Positions 16,561 to 59,958 are shown, counted from the first letter of the stretch. The stretch is DNA of 64,000 nucleotides from Amoebidium appalachense (GCA_963693365.1 CAVNZM010000003.1:10602001-10666000), one strand, 5' to 3'. Program-made: numbers and translations. Notes: generated by a model from the sequence alone, not told the origin.

Positions 16561-19228
16561 TGTGTGTGTGTGCGCGTGCGCTATAATTTTGTAGTGATGT
16601 GTTTCTCAAGCCAATCAATACATCTAATAAACAGGTCGTAGTTACGCGTGTTTAGTATAAAATCAAGGATGTTGTAATTTACAGGTAGGCTATCTTTCTG
16701 GGTGTCTGTTGTGAATGTGACGTGTGTGTGTTGCGGTATTATGTGGTCTATCAAACTACATTTGGCGATACATGACCGGTTAAACTGGTGTGTGTGTGTG
16801 TTGTTTGGGCATGCAAATGATGCCACCTTATACTTATTAGATCTCCACTGTATAGCACGTGTACAGTAAAAGCGTGGTAATTGATCAATAATACCATCAG
16901 CTAGAGAAAGACCAGTTCTACAGGAAGGTAATATGTATTTAGGTGTTATACACTTGCGAGTGCCATATTTGGCAATATGGTTGAGGCGGTCAGTATATAT
17001 AAAACGAGACATAAGGCTTAGTTTTTCAAGGTGTATGCTTTCATCGGGTCTAGTGTCGTTTGGTATCTTTTTCCATTTGTTATATTGCGTGATTATCTTG
17101 TGATTGTGTACATGTTTAATAAGTAAGTGGCAGTCCAAAGTCACACACACACTATTGCGGGGTTTATTTGTATTTGTGCCCAGGGGAGAAGGGGAGAGAG
17201 AGGGGAGGAAAGAGGGGAGAGGTGAGGAGGGGACAGGTCGGATAGAGAAGAGAGGGTGGGAGGGCAAATACTTCTTTAAGCGGCTTATGTGCTTATTGAA
17301 TTTCAGCGCGAGATAGGATACTCTAGCAGCTATTGGGACCAGACCATATATCGAGAGCGTTACAGGCCCAGGTTTACAACAGTTGTTAGATAGAAAGGAG
17401 GCAACTTCTGCTTCAAGGAAATTTGCCAAGGGTTTAAGCGCTCTAGTTCTCTCTTTCTTGATCCAAGCGGCGAGAAGGGGTAAACCATATTCACATGCCG
17501 GGAAGACAAAAGTGCGAATAAATGTAAGTCTAATAGAAGGATGGAGGGGTGTGTCTTTAAAAATATTAGCCGAGAAGAAAGCTAACCGCTTACGAGCCAA
17601 CTCTACCCTCTTTTCGACCATATGGGGAAACATAACACCAACAGAATCAACCGGAACACCAAGATATTTGTATTCTGGAACTATAGGTACAGGTTTAGAT
17701 GATAATGTAAATGTGTGTAAATTGTTAGCTATATCAGGTACAAGAACACCACATTTGTCTATGTTAAGGATCATAAGGTTTGCCTTGCACCACTCTGACA
17801 CTACATCGAACAATCTTTGCAGGCGTCTAGGGGTACGGGCAAGGAGGGACAGATCATCAGCATAGAGAAGTGCAGGCGGAAAGTTATTAATAGGGTCATC
17901 GTTTTCGGCGTAAATCTTGACAGCCAAATCATCTATAAATAGGTTAAACAAAAAGGGGCTAAGCAATGAGCCCTGCAAGAGACCTCTAGTACGAGCAAAA
18001 CCATATGAAAGATGCCCATTAACCACAGCTCTACCATAGGTTTGAGACAAGAGTGCTTCTAACAGAACACCAATGCAGTGTGGTACACCCCGTGCAGCAA
18101 GCTTTTCCCATAGGAGACCAGGGGAGACAGAATCGTAAGCAGTTTTCCAATCAATAAAGCCAACATATTGTGCACCAACTTGCATAGAATCGTGCAGTGC
18201 CATTATTTGAACATAACATGAATTGTTTTTACGAAAAGCGGATTGGCATGGGTGTATGTGAAGAATAGATTGAAACCTAGGGTGATGTGCAAATAACCTA
18301 AGTAAGCAAGCTTCAAAGAATCTACGAACAACCTGGGTTAGTGTAATGGGGCGAAAGGATGATATGGGGCCCTCAGAGTCCTTCTTAACTATGGGGATCA
18401 CTAAGGTATCTAACCAAGATGACGGGACATGTCCACATTTAACACACCAAGAAAAGAGAGAGCTTAACATGATAGTAAGATCAGGTTTAATAGCACGATC
18501 ACTTTCCTTTTGTGGGTAGGAGGGAACAAGGATTTTAAGAAACCCAGCAGGGAGTCCATCAGGTCCACAAGACTTACTAGAGCTATAACTAGATATCACA
18601 GACCATATGGCATCGGGACTGAAAAAGGGGAGGATCGATTCTATGGGGATAGATGGGTCTACAGGCCACACAATAGGTTTCTGAGCGGGGGTCCTATCTT
18701 TAAACAGTTCCGAGAAATACTTATCAGAGTCTATGAGGGGGTCTCCAGTGGTATCACCAATAATACGAGCAGGGGGGCCAAATCGATTCATACTAGCAAG
18801 CCGGCGCAAGCTTTCCTTTTGAGACAGGGGTTCACCTAGTCTAGCGGGAGTGGTGTTTGGTAACAAGAGAGCATCGGGATATTCCTTCCTACCACCGCCA
18901 GCATAATCACCGAGATCTATCAAATCATCAACAATAAAGTTAGTGCATGTATCTAGTACGAGATGTGAATCTGGCCTGGCTTGTGCAGATTCTAATAGGC
19001 GCATATATATAGGGTGTTTCGTAGCATAGCATACACATACATCAACTCTACCCCACTGTGACTTAAGCTGGGATAGACGGAGGCGAAAGGTGGGAGGGGG
19101 AGGGGGGAGCAGATCAAGGGAGATCTTAGGTAGGAAAAGGATAGGAGAGTGGTCAGATGACCTAGAGAGGTTAGGAGGGAGAGAGAGTTTTGACATGGTT
19201 GATGGCCAAAAGATATATACCATAGGAT
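16219..19228 (-). mobile_element. 5'-truncated APE-type LINE, copy 1
   Basis: A non-LTR retrotransposon read on the - strand. Its 3' end is CAGCGTAAACCCC at 16219, next to a (TA)n tract. The 3' UTR (16219-16580) contains the conserved GGGGTTCCCCG block, a poly-T tract (16418-16471) and (GT)n. The coding part extends to about 19228, where the 5' end is lost inside the endonuclease domain. Two further copies (27751-28904 and 55974-59032) share the same 3' end, with different 5' limits, which is the expected pattern for target-primed reverse transcription with 5' truncation. Confidence 0.85.
16581..19228 (-). CDS. LINE ORF2 fragment: endonuclease C-terminus and reverse transcriptase
   Basis: Uninterrupted frame ending with TAG at 16581-16583. 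Reading from its 5' side: an SDHSPI motif typical of the C-terminus of APE endonucleases (about 19141-19160); an RT fingers motif SCGPDGLPAGFL (about 18535-18570); SSFRPITLTQ; the catalytic FIDWKTAYDSVSP (about 18120-18165); GLLQGSLLSPFLFNLFIDD (about 17940-17990); the catalytic LLYADDLSLLA (about 17845-17875); and YKYLGVPV. A long C-terminal region follows, including a Ser/Pro-rich stretch and Cys/His residues. The YADD box is intact, but most of the endonuclease is missing, so the copy is unlikely to move by itself. The frame stays open by chance through the inverted repeat beyond 19228, giving a spurious 988-codon ORF. Confidence 0.85.
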
Positions 19229-19240
19229 ATGTAATGTATA

Positions 19241-19272
<32 letters not shown>

Positions 19273-19531
19273 CCAGCTGATACCGAGTGTTCCAGGGGAG
19301 CCCGGAAAAAGAAAAAGAAAAAAAGAAAAAAAAGAAAAAAACGGGGAACCCCAACTAAATGATTTTTCTTAGTCTTTATGGTGTCTCGTAGAAGAAGTAA
19401 ACCCTGATATATAATCATCACCCGACCGCTATGTACGTGATCATGATATACCGCTGAGGGGATAATCCGAGCAAAACCCCCCCATACCTGAGACTGGTCT
19501 CTCTTTGCCTCGAGTAAACAGCGTAAACCCC
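19229..19531 (+). mobile_element. Severely truncated LINE 3' end, inverted relative to copy 1
   Basis: From a (CA)n tract to GCGTAAACCC at about 19531 this segment is the same 3' UTR as at 16219-16510, but in the opposite orientation, including the CAGCTGATACCGAGTGT and CGGGGAACCCCAAC blocks. It gives copy 1 the look of an element with about 300-base terminal inverted repeats. The simpler reading is a second, 5'-truncated LINE inserted on the + strand beside copy 1. Confidence 0.75.
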
Positions 19532-19566
19532 ATATATAATGATACATATATATAGTATATATATAT

Positions 19567-19617
19567 GGGGTTTACACACTTTTTTGCGTGGACACTGCCG
19601 GAGGCCCAGCCACATTC
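19567..19617 (-). mobile_element. Deleted copy of the SINE-like insert
   Basis: 51 bases that on the - strand begin GAATGTGGCTGGGCCTCC and end GTGTGTAAACCCC. The first 34 and last 16 or so bases match the two ends of the 652-base insert at 58243-58894, so about 600 internal bases are missing. It faces the LINE fragment ending at 19531 tail to tail across a 35-base TA-rich tract. Confidence 0.7.
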
Positions 19618-26313
<6,696 letters not shown>

Positions 26314-26571
26314 TCAGTTCCAGTGGCAGTGTAAATCGTCAAGACAGTCGTGCGCATATGCCTCCTGGGCGTTGGAATACTGCTGGACACTGCGCATCTC
26401 CATAATCTCGTGCGAGCTGAAAACCTCGTTCCTTCGTGCGATTACGGGCGAGGCAGTGGCAGAGCGGCTGCTGTTGTTGGCGACATTGCGGCGTGCGGCT
26501 TGAGGGGAGCACGGGGGAGAGTCAATGTCGTACTTGAGGCCAGAAGGGTTGCGGATAACGAGGTCGGCCAT
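26314..26571 (-). CDS. Short TATA-driven ORF, unknown function
   Basis: 85 codons from ATG at 26571 to TGA at 26314. The protein begins MADLVIRNPSGLKYDIDSPP, then is rich in Ser, Ala, Arg and Asn, and ends DCLDDLHCHWN. There are no introns and no repeats. A clean TATAAAAA lies about 83 bases upstream on the same strand, which supports a real Pol II start. A second frame (26154-26390, ending GVRNARGASS) overlaps the 3' end and looks protein-like (GNILCVEKFTRRPDKWKYDG). It could be joined by a frameshift or a small splice, or be the downstream ORF of the same transcript. I cannot assign a family. Confidence 0.45.
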   Translation of the reverse strand: MADLVIRNPSGLKYDIDSPPCSPQAARRNVANNSSRSATASPVIARRNEVFSSHEIMEMRSVQQYSNAQEAYAHDCLDDLHCHWN

Positions 26572-26653
26572 GTTGGATTTCGAGTTACCGGGAGTCAAGA
26601 GTAGAACGAAGAGAGGTTTCGTGTGTGACTGAGCATCGTTCGGCTTCGCTGGC

Positions 26654-26661
26654 TTTTTATA
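26654..26661 (-). promoter_or_regulatory. TATA box of the short minus-strand gene
   Basis: TATAAAAA on the - strand, with the first ATG 83 bases downstream, leaving about 50 bases of 5' UTR if transcription starts 30 bases after the box. Several ATTGG/CCAAT pentamers lie 80-230 bases further upstream (26735-26900). Confidence 0.55.
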
Positions 26662-27474
26662 GTGCATAGATTATGAGCACACGGCGGCAAGATCTTTGCC
26701 AGTGCTTGTACCCGGCGTCGCTATTATAGAAACGTGATTGGAATAAAAAGTCCTTTAAAACATTAGTTAGTGCATAATGGTGCCTGATTGGTTTGTCATC
26801 ATGGACTGAGCCACTGAGCTGATAGATTTGCTTTTCACATAAAGTTTGTCAACCAATAAGGTATCAAGTTGTGGATATTAGCCGTCCTGATTGGCGAAAC
26901 AATTCGGTAGCCCCCATAATTGGGCTTGTATGTAATTTTCTGAGCGTCACTGCTTCTCCGCGTGAAAAAATATCTGTATAATTACGATATAAATAATGAA
27001 GTAGTTTTTCTACACACTCATATATGCACTTAAGGTTCCAAAACAAGCAGGTCACTCGAGTATCGTTTGTAGATTCTTTTGCCCCCTATGTCGATCTTGC
27101 ACATGCTTCATCGGAATGCAATATTCGCTGACGTCACAAGGCCAAGTGACTGAGTCACTGAGCTAAGAGCACAAAGCAAAAGACAGTGTAGAAGCTTAGA
27201 GCTCCGATTACCACTTTGCCAAAAAGGATAAATGTAAGCACTGTTGTAAATATTTTCTATGTTTTTCTGCTTTCATTGCTTTGGAATTTTCAGTTCCAGG
27301 GAGATCCAGGAAAGCATCTGTACAGTGGAACATGCACGTTGGCAGTCACAGTTGCTGATTGGCCAAGAGCGCATCAAAATATTCAGAAACATGTCATGCC
27401 CTTTTTGGGTATATTCTTCGACCAGTGCACATTTTGTTGTTGAAGAATTCAATTTTTGCTTTTGATTTATCGGG
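26662..27474. other. Upstream region of the short gene, no gene seen
   Basis: Unique AT-rich DNA with CCAAT motifs on both strands. Short frames (for example 27216-27443) have no domain or clear start context. I see no repeats of note. Confidence 0.5.
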
Positions 27475-27696
27475 AAAATGGCTTGGAAAACTTAATGACT
27501 GTCGTGACCCATCCAGTACGCTCGAGCTCAAAAAGAATATATCACTGTGCAGGTGCAAAAAAAAAAAAGGCGGAAATTTGTGGATTGTGTATGTATATGT
27601 ATGGGCTCTTACGCTCGCTTGTAGTAGCAATTATTGTCAGATAATATTGCATATTATCGTATAAGAAGTGGCCAGACGTGCAAAACCACACGGTTT
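27475..27696 (+). repeat. 222-base tandem duplication, first copy
   Basis: Starts AAAATGGCTTGGAAAACTT and ends CAAAACCACACGGTTT. The second copy begins immediately at 27697, is interrupted by a LINE after AAAAAGAAT at 27750, and resumes at 28905-29066. The second copy has small deletions (about 10 bases) relative to the first. Confidence 0.85.
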
Positions 27697-27750
27697 AAAA
27701 TGGCTTGGAAAACTTAATGACTGTACCCATCCAGTACGCTCAAAAAGAAT

Positions 27751-28619
27751 TTCCTTGAAGCAGAAGTTGCCTCCTTTCTATCTAACAACTGTTGTAAACC
27801 TGGGCCTGTAACGCTCTCGATATACGGTCTGGTCCCAATAGCTGCTAGAGTATCCTATCTCGCGCTGAAATTCAATAAGCACATAAGCCGCTTAAAGAAG
27901 TATGTGCCCTCCCACCCTCTCTTCTCTATCCGACCTGTCCCCTCCTCACCTCTCCCCTCTTTCCTCCCCTCTCTCTCCCCTTCTCCCCTGGGCACAAATA
28001 CAAATAAACCCCGCAATAGTGTGTGTGAGACTTTGGACTGCCACTTACTTATTAAACATGTACACAATCACAAGATAATCACGCAATATAACAAATGGAA
28101 AAAGATACCACACGACACTAGACCCGATGAAAGCATACACCTTGAAAAACTAAGCCTTATGTCTCGTTTTATATATACTGACCGCCTCAACCATATTGCC
28201 AAATATGGCACTCGCAAATGTATAACACCTAAATACATATTACCTTCCTGTAGAACTGGTCTTTCTCTAGCTGATGGTATTTTATTGATCAATTACCACG
28301 CTTTTACTGTACACGTGCTATACAGTGGAGATCTAATAAGTATAAGGTGGCATCATTTGCATGCCCAAACAACACACACACACACCAGTTTAACCGGTCA
28401 TGTATCGCCAAATGTAGTCTGATAGACCACATAATACCGCAACACACACACGTCACATTCACAACAGACACCCAGAAAGATAGCCTACCTGTAAATTACA
28501 ACATCCTTGATTTTATACTAAACACGCGTAACTACGACCTGTTTATTAGATGTATTGATTGGCTTGAGAAACACATCACTACAAAATTATAGCGCACGCG
28601 CACACACACACACACACAC

Positions 28620-28654
<35 letters not shown>

Positions 28655-28904
28655 CCAGCTGATACCGAGTGTCCCAGGGGAGCCCCTTAAAAAAAAACAA
28701 AAAAAACCAAAAAAAAAAAACGGGGAACCCCAACTAATTGATTTCTCCTTGTAGTCTTTTTGATGTCTCGTAGAGAAAGTAAACCCTGATATATAGTCAC
28801 CACCCGACATCTATGTACGTGATCATGATATACCGCTGAGCAAACCCCCCCCCCATACCTGAGACTGGTTCTCTTTGCCTCGCGCGCGCACAGCGTAAAC
28901 CCCC
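27751..28904 (+). mobile_element. 5'-truncated LINE, copy 2
   Basis: Matches copy 1 in reverse orientation from TTCCTTGAAGCAGAAGTTG to the 3' end GCGTAAACCCC. It is truncated inside ORF2 after the RT domain. The 6-base sequence AAGAAT is present on both sides (27745-27750 and 28905-28910), a likely target-site duplication. The remaining ORF is split between two frames near 28280, where this copy has GGTATTTTATTG against GGTATTATTG in copy 1, a 2-base insertion, so it is a pseudogene. Confidence 0.85.
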
Positions 28905-29066
28905 AAGAATATATCACTGTGCAGGTGCAAAAAAAAAAAGAAGAAATTTGTGGATTGTGTATGTATATGTATGGGCTCTTACGCTCGCTTGAAGTAGCAG
29001 ATATTGTCAGATAATATTGCATATTATCGTATAAGAAGTGGCCAGACGTGCAAAACCACACGGTTT

Positions 29067-53361
<24,295 letters not shown>

Positions 53362-53834
53362 ATGGCCAATTTGCAATTGGAGTGGATATGTGTGGATATA
53401 CATCCGTCGGTTTCCCCCTCTGTGCCTGCCTCTGCTATTGTGTGTCGTGATGGATGTGGTATGTTTTTCTTTGTGTGTATGTGTTGGAGTTTATCAAAAT
53501 TTACTTGATATTGTGTGTTAGTAGTTGACGAATCTCCTGTGAGAAAAAGAACCGGGGGGAGTGTGGGGGTGGGGGGTGCGGGTGCGGGTGCGGGTGGTGG
53601 TGATGGGGGAGGGGGGGAGGGGGGGGGGGGGGGGGGAGGAGGAGGGGGGAGGGGGGGGGGGGGGGGGGGGGGGGGGGTAACAAGAGGTACATGAGTGAAT
53701 GAAAAATGTTAAAGCTGGTGTGCATGCCAAGTAGTGAAGTTTATCGGGAAGATATATTGCAGTATAGGTAATGTTTAGACACGTGCTGCTATGTGTTAGC
53801 AAGCACAACATGATATTGAGACAGAGACCAAGTT

Positions 53835-53889
<55 letters not shown>

Positions 53890-54122
53890 ATAACATGATC
53901 ATAGGAATATATAACATTTACTGGTTAGGTTAGATGTATGCTGTAGCGTTGGGGTGGTGGGATTTAGTGAGAGGTTGATTGTGAGAGGTGTTCTCTGCCT
54001 GTGTGAAAGAAAGAATGATTAAGCTAGAGTAGTCACACGACGGAGAGCTTTCTATATTAGCCCCGTGTTTACACGCATTAGCAGCCACCGACAGGCACAT
54101 GATATTACGACACATGGGTGCG

Positions 54123-54188
<66 letters not shown>

Positions 54189-54238
54189 ACAAACACATGG
54201 GCCCGTACGCACAGATGCACACGTGTGTGCATGCACAC

Positions 54239-54280
<42 letters not shown>

Positions 54281-55073
54281 GCACACACAGACGACTCTGT
54301 CTGTAGCAAGCATATGGTTGATTCACATAGCGGCCCGATATACACGGTGAAATTGGTGGTGATTTAGATATAATTGGTGATATTGTTAGTATTTGGCTCG
54401 AATATTTCAGTTCCATAATGGTTGCTATTGTGGCTGATGTATCTGAGTAGATATTATTGATAATAATATTGTTGATCTTAGCTGCATTCATGGTATATCC
54501 TCAGTAGATATATTGATAGTGGTGGTGATGTGAGCAAGTATATCCTTTTTTAGATAGCGATATGAAGGTACCTAGATATTTGAAGTCAAGCTGCTAGCAT
54601 GTATAACCTGGATCCTGGCAGGGCCAGGCTATAAATAAAACGGCAATAAGATGTTTCGATAATAACTGTCATTCATATGGTCGAATTATAATAGTAAGCA
54701 TTTTGCAGTGTGTACATGTGTGACGTGGTACTTCTAATGACGTCAATATGACGTCAGTTTCCTGCATGTGTGCGGCAATGGTAGTGACCAAGCTGGTGGT
54801 GTTGTGTGCGTAATATTAATTAATGCATGTGTGCGTATGTATGCGCGCTTGTGTGCGCATGCATGCATGCATGCTTGTGTGGCGTGTGTACATGTGTATG
54901 TGTGTGCCTGGATCCGAAGGTGTTTAGATTATCCCTGTGTTATGGAATATGAACTAGTACGTGTGGCGACGAACAACACAATGCAGAAGGTGCAGAGCAT
55001 ACAACCACACAAAATGCTGCATCACAAACAGAGTCCATCCTCACCGGGCGCGGGGGGCGGGGAGGGGGGGGGG

Positions 55074-55118
<45 letters not shown>

Positions 55119-55213
55119 GGGGGGGGGGGGGGGGGGGATGCATGCATGCATATGAGTGGTGAGAATATATGGAAAGGACACGTTGAGAAGACAACACAAA
55201 ATTTTACGGGTGG

Positions 55214-55251
<38 letters not shown>

Positions 55252-55309
55252 CTGCGCAGTGCTGCATGTGTTTGTGCCATATTTGGTGTGTGGGTGTGGG
55301 GGGGGGGGG

Positions 55310-55354
<45 letters not shown>

Positions 55355-55973
55355 TCGAGGGGGGCCGAGGGGGGGGGGGGGGGGGGGGGGGGGGGGCTGC
55401 GCAGTGCTGCATGTGTTTGTGCCATATTTGGTGTGTGGGTGTGGGGGGGGGGGGGAGGGCGGGGGGGGGGGGGGGGGGGGGGGGGGGGGATCGAGGGGGG
55501 CCGAGGGGGGGGGGGGGGGGGGGGGGGTCACGGCGGTCATCGGAATCAGTCGATGGACGCCCGCGGCTCGGGTTACGAAACATTAAAAAAGGCGATAAAA
55601 ATGTTAAACCTCTGGTGAGCTTATATCACGACATCCGATGGTCATGGCTCAAATGATGTCATAGTGCAATCATCTGACTCTCTTGAAGGCGTTTTCATGT
55701 CATGGTATGTATGGCCCAAGGAGACCTCTGGTTTCCTGTTCGCAAAAAGTAACGCACAAAGGGCTTTAAAATTTGATGAATATAGAGAGTGACCAAGCCA
55801 TAATAACATTTGACAGAGGTTATTCATATTGAAAACCAGAGTACAAATATTTTTTTCTTTTGACTGGATTTATTCGACGGAAAGATATGCAAGTATGCAC
55901 GGCATACTGAGAAGACAATAAAAACTTCACGAGTTATCCAGTAACAAGTGCATACTGAGATACAAATATTTGT
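53362..55973. other. Region after the kinase gene: poly-G repeats, (TA)n, (CA)n
   Basis: G-rich 53570-53677, (TA)n 53837-53883, (CA)n 54126-54182 and 54248-54277, unique AT-rich DNA 54300-55030, and a long G-rich block 55048-55527 containing a tandem repeat of a 145-base unit. One candidate exon is listed separately. The rest shows no gene. Confidence 0.5.
55545..55614 (+). CDS. Candidate internal exon of an unidentified gene
   Basis: After GGAATCAG the frame reads SMDARGSGYETLKKAIKMLN and then LW, ending at a GTGAGC donor in phase 2. Composition is protein-like with an amphipathic helix, between a good acceptor and a good donor. No neighbouring exon could be joined with confidence; the LINE and copia insertions lie in the would-be downstream intron. 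Confidence 0.3.
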
Positions 55974-56221
55974 GGGGTTTACGCTGTTTACTCGAGGCAA
56001 AGAGAGACCAGTCTCAGGTATGGGGGGGTTTTGCTCGGAATATCCCCTCAGCGGTATATCATGATCACGTACATAGATGTCGGGTGATGACTATATATCA
56101 GGGTTTACTTTCTCTACGAGACACCATTAAGACTAAGAAAAATCAATTAGTTGGGGTTCCCCGTTTTTTTTTGTTTTTTTTTTTGGGGGGGGGGGCTCCC
56201 CTGGGGCACTCGGTATCAGCT

Positions 56222-56316
<95 letters not shown>

Positions 56317-56317
<1 letters not shown>

Positions 56318-58242
56318 TAGAATTTTGTAGTGATGTGTTTTTTAAGCCAATCAATACATGATCTAATAAACAGGTCGTAGTTACGCGTGTTTAGTATAAA
56401 ATCAAGGATGTTGTAATTTACAGGTAGGCTATCTTTCTGGGTGTCTGTTTTGAATGTGACGTGTGTGTGTTGCGGTATTATGTGATGGTCTATCGCACTA
56501 CATTTGGCGATACATGACCGTTTGAGCTGGTGTGTGTGTGTGTTGTTTGGGCATGCAAACGATGCCACCTTATACTTATTAGATCTCCACTGTATAGCAC
56601 GTGTACAGTAAAAGCGCCGCCGCCGCCGTGAATTGATCAATAATACCATCAGCTAGAGAAAGACCAGTTCTACAGGAAGGTACTGTATTTAGGTGTTATA
56701 CATTTGCGAGTGCCATATTTGGCAATATGGTTGAGGCGGTCATTATATATAAAACGAGACACAAGGCTTAGTTTTTCAAGTTGTATGCTTTCATCGGGTC
56801 TAGTGTCGTGTGGTATCTTTTTCCATTTGTTATATTGCGTGATTATCTTGTGATTGTGTACATGTTTAATGATGGGATGGATACTCTAGCAGCTATTGGG
56901 ACCACACCATATATCGAGAGCGTTTCAGGCCCAGGTTCAAAAAACAACAGTTGTTAGATAGAAAGGAGGCAACATCTGCTTCAAGGAAATTTGCCAAGGG
57001 TTTAAGCGCTCTAGTTCTCTCTTTCTTGATCCAAGCGGCGAGAAGGGGTAAACCATATTCACATGCTGGGAAGACAAAAATGCGACAGTGTAGGTCTAAT
57101 AGAAGAATGGAGGGGTGTGTATTTAAAAATATTAGCCGAGAAGAAAGCTAACCGCTTACGAGACAACTCTACCCTCTTTTCGACCATATGGGAAAACATA
57201 ACACCAACAGAATTAACCGGAACACCAAGATATTTGTATTCTGGAACTATAGGTACAGGTTTAGATGATAATGTAAATGTGTGTAAATTGTTAGCTATAT
57301 CAGGTACAAGAACACCACATTTGTCTATGTTAAGGATCATAAGGTTTGCCTTGCACCACTCTGACACTACATCGAACAATCTTTGCAGGCGTCAAGGGGT
57401 ACGGGCAAGGAGGGACAGATCATCAGCATAGAGAAGTGCAGGCGGAAAGTTATTAATAGGGTCATCATTTTCGGCATAAACCTTGACAGCCAAATCATCT
57501 ATAAATAGGTTAAACAAAAAGGGGCTAAGCAATGAACCCTGCAAGAGACCTCTAGTACGGACAAAACCATATGAAAGATGCCCATTAACCACAGCTCTAC
57601 CATAGGTTTGAGACATTGTCAAGAATGCTTCTAACAGAACACCGATGCAGTGTGGTACACCCCGTGCAGCAAGCTTTTCCCATAGGAGACCAGGGGAGAC
57701 AGAATCGTAAGCAGTTTTCCAATCAACAAAGCCAACATATCGTGCACCAACTTGCATAGAATCGTGCAGTGCCATTATTTGAACATAACATGAATTGTTC
57801 TTACGAAAAACGGATTGGCATGCCATGTGTATGTGAAGAATAGATTGAAACCTACTGGTGATGTGCAAATAGCCTAAGTAAGCAAGCTTCAAAGAATCTA
57901 CGAACAACCTGGGTTAGTGTGATGGGGCGAAAAGATGATATGGGGCCCTCAGAGTCCTTCTTAACTATGGGGATCACTAAGGTATCTAACCAAGATGACG
58001 GGACATGTCCACATTTAACACACCAAGTGCGAGAAGAGAGAGCTTAACATAATAGTAAGATCAGGTTTAATAGCACGATCACTTTCCTTTTGTGGGTAGG
58101 AGGGAACAAGGATTTTAAGAAACCCAGCAGGAAGTCCATCAGGCCTGTCCACAAGGCTTACTAGAGCTATAACTACTATCACAGACCATATGGTATCGGG
58201 ACTGAAAAAGGGGAGGATCGATTCTATGGGGATAGATGGGTC

Positions 58243-58272
<30 letters not shown>
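56317..58272 (-). pseudogene. Broken LINE ORF2 (reverse transcriptase) of copy 3
   Basis: Conserved RT blocks are visible in separate frames: DGLPAGFLKILVPSYPQ (near 58130), FVDWKTAYDSVSPGLLWEKL (near 57700), LLQGSLLSPFLFNLFIDD (near 57520), LLYADDLSLLA (near 57420) and YKYLGVPVNSVGV (near 57220). Frame breaks come from small insertions, and the serine/proline-rich stretch of copy 1 is deleted. Several insertions are multiples of three (for example RSCIDW for RCIDW). Confidence 0.9.
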
Positions 58273-58894
<622 letters not shown>

Positions 58895-59032
58895 GGTCTA
58901 CAGGCCACACAATAGGTTTCGAAGCGGGTGACTCTGATAAGTATTTCTCGGAACTGTTTAGAGTCTATCTATGAGGGGGTCTCCAGTGGTATCACCAATA
59001 ATACGAGCAGGGGGGCCAAATCGATTCATACT

Positions 59033-59958
59033 TGTTGTAATACGTAGTATTTACATATGGTAAGATCTTCTCAGTTTGTGTTATGTTTCAGTTCATATGC
59101 TTAGTGTAAATGCCACACTCCTATTATGTAAAGTGTAGCATCGATCTCCGATATGCTTGTATACTTGTAATCGTGTTGTATCGGCTTTAATCGTGTATTG
59201 TAATATCGATTAGAATATTTATATGTGTGTACACGGATCCACCCACTCAGGGAGAGACGTGTACATGTTCGTGTGTACATAAATATCTCTGGTTATAGTT
59301 ATGCTATTACTATCTTGTTTGTTGATCTGTGCTCTCTTTTCCTTCCTCTTTCTCCTTCCTTATTTTCTTTTCTTTCTCTCCTTGTCTTCATGTGTATAAT
59401 CGTATTTCTTTTCTACTAATATATGTTAGGTAGATTTGTGTTACTTAATACGTGTTCATTGGACGGTAACACACTTAGGCTACACTTAGAATAGCATGTG
59501 TGTTTAGACTTCATTAATTCACTTTAGTTTTCATGTGTTGCCGGGCTTTAACCAATCATCAAGGTTAAGTGTGATATGTCTGAGTCTTTGCAGTATGTCA
59601 TAGGCTAGAACTTCCTTGATGATGACACGAGTTGATCCTAACTAGTGTCTGTGTCCTATCGTGTACGCCTCCGCGTACCGGATCTCTCTGAAAGCAATTG
59701 GTTCTTAGTGATTGGTTTCTATTAGAGATGGATCTGATTTCCGACTGGTCGGAAATCATGTATGGATTGGACTTAGAGGAATTTCAGGTATTTATTCGAA
59801 GATCAGAATAAATTCAGTTCAGTCGTGTCTAAACATTGATGTCTGTTGTGTACACTGCTCCGATCGTTCCGTGTTTTGTTGTTGTGTGTGTCTGTGGTGT
59901 TTTCACACTGCACCACTGTGTCTCTGCTTACATCCCAAATACTAATAGAAATTTAACA
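59033..59958 (+). repeat. 5' LTR of the copia element
   Basis: Begins TGTTGTAATACG and ends AATTTAACA, the usual TG...CA ends, 926 bases. An AATAAA at 59808 could be the polyadenylation signal. The last about 90 bases (59870-59958) are repeated at 59986-60071 with the same TTTAACA end, so the LTR end is partly duplicated. The 3' LTR is needed to set the U3/R/U5 limits. Confidence 0.8.

Noticed and set aside
16581-19547. 988-codon frame as one intact protein
   Set aside because: Only the part up to about 19228 matches the other LINE copies. The N-terminal 100 or so codons read through an inverted LINE 3' UTR and a CA repeat.
16219-19617. DNA transposon with terminal inverted repeats
   Set aside because: The encoded protein is a LINE reverse transcriptase and the other copies lack a 5' inverted repeat; two adjacent insertions explain the structure.
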